A stretch of 64,000 nucleotides of DNA from Gymnorhina tibicen (lineage: Eukaryota; Chordata; Aves; Passeriformes; Artamidae), in contig VXAZ01001047.1 of NCBI GenBank assembly GCA_013399875.1, forward strand, positions 434,001 to 498,000, written 5' to 3'. Numbering within the stretch: the first letter of the stretch is position 1; every line of letters starts with the position of its first letter. The notes beneath the pieces are model-generated. The model saw only the letters and a program-made list of their open reading frames with translations, made no database searches and was not told the origin of the DNA. Shown here piece after piece: positions 63,055 through 64,000 of this stretch. The translations under genes and the position numbers were made by a program.

Positions 63055-64000
63055 GAGTGCAGACCAAGATGAATACTGGCAGAGAAACAACCTGAGCTGT
63101 AATAAACGCTTGTGGGGGAGGGGGAGTATTTGCCACAGCATCACCGTCTTGCTTCTGCTACAACAGCATCATCTAGCTGATCTCACCACTGAGCTGAATT
63201 GAACAAACTGAACAGGAAGTATAAAGGAAAAAAATAGACAAGATATGATTTATTATGTACTATACAAGAACCACTGGTTTAACTGTCTCCATTTCAGTAC
63301 ATCCTGACAGAAAGGGGAAAAAAAAAAAATCAATATTTATTTTAAAAGCAACGGTTCTTACAAGGAAAAAAAAAAAAAAAAAGAGAGAACTAAAAACCCA
63401 GCTGCACTTGCTGCTCAATTAAAAACCAAATGAAAGCACAGTTGGGAGGAGTAATATTAAGGCACTGATAGATCTTAGAAATTTACAAGTTTGTTGCTAA
63501 CAGATTAAGGTAAGACAGACCATCTTTTGAATGCTATGAGAATAGCACATGTGTCCCCCTCTAATGAGTGGCAAGACTCATAAATCATGAACAGCAAAAT
63601 CATGAGCTCCAAGGGAGGTCTACCTCTTCATCTGTGACAATTAATGTGTCACCCTCACAGCAACCCAGAGGCAAATTCCTTATGCTATTTTTTATGCATG
63701 TATTGTCTTAAAACATATCTCTTCCAAAATTACACTTGACATTTCTTTAATGGACTGACTTGCACTCCAGCCAACCAGCATCACAGATTTACAGGCATCA
63801 GACACAATAAAGATCTTATAAAATTCATCTAATGTTCTATTCCCCCCCCCAAAATAAAGGGACAAAAGGCATTGAAGTATCTTTTTTTACTTATTACCAG
63901 TAACACTTACTTATACAGGGAGACAGTCTTCTCAAGGTTTGTCATGAATTTTTCATGATTAAAAGCAGTGTAAAATAGTCTATGGTTGTGACCTACATTC
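63055..64000. other. Single-copy DNA, no gene seen
   Basis: A-runs lie at 63318-63329 and 63366-63383. A minus donor-like site (gtaagtgtt, complement near 63903-63911) has no coding segment beside it. Confidence 0.4.

Noticed and set aside
1..64000. Search for CRISPR arrays, operons, phage or other prokaryotic systems
   Set aside because: No regularly spaced repeats and no gene-dense coding; the repeats are those of a bird genome.

Overview
The window reads as vertebrate nuclear DNA from a bird. The evidence is eight or nine CR1 LINE insertions carrying the ATTCTRTG-type 3' octamers, two solo LTRs that resemble avian endogenous retrovirus LTRs, AT-rich single-copy sequence, few microsatellites and general CpG depletion. 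No bacterial, viral or organellar gene system is present. I recognise no complete protein-coding gene, rRNA, tRNA or snRNA. Nearly all open frames are short chance frames or decayed CR1 reading frames.

Layout. 1-118: CR1 tail cut by the window edge. 3211-3935: CR1 with an inverted 5' half. 6488-6608: the only + strand CR1 3' end. 7774-8150: CpG-containing block. 8-25 kb: single-copy DNA. 25141-25810: CR1. 32285-32500: small CpG cluster. 38309-39282: longest continuous CR1 copy. 41534-41989: solo LTR on -. 44891-46165: old CR1 with endonuclease remnant but no reverse transcriptase. 52125-52800 and 57733-58211: further CR1 copies. 58445-59984: a perfect 138-bp inverted repeat around a 1.26-kb loop. 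60455-60920: solo LTR on +. 63009-63033: a 25-N assembly gap inside a poly-A tract.

The best working model is the interior of a long, intron-rich gene or a gene desert. Strand composition is lopsided: A exceeds T and C exceeds G on +, and I found thirteen A-runs of 12 or more on + but no T-run that long. In vertebrate introns this pattern usually means the other (-) strand is the coding strand. Several splice-bounded open segments on - have compatible phases (48.3, 33.1, 23.2, 16.5 and 11.5 kb). I cannot name the protein, and strong chance exons also occur on +, so all exon calls are low-confidence.

The most noteworthy structures are the 138-bp perfect inverted repeat, the CR1 with a twin-priming-like inversion, and the strand asymmetry with the phase-compatible candidate exons.
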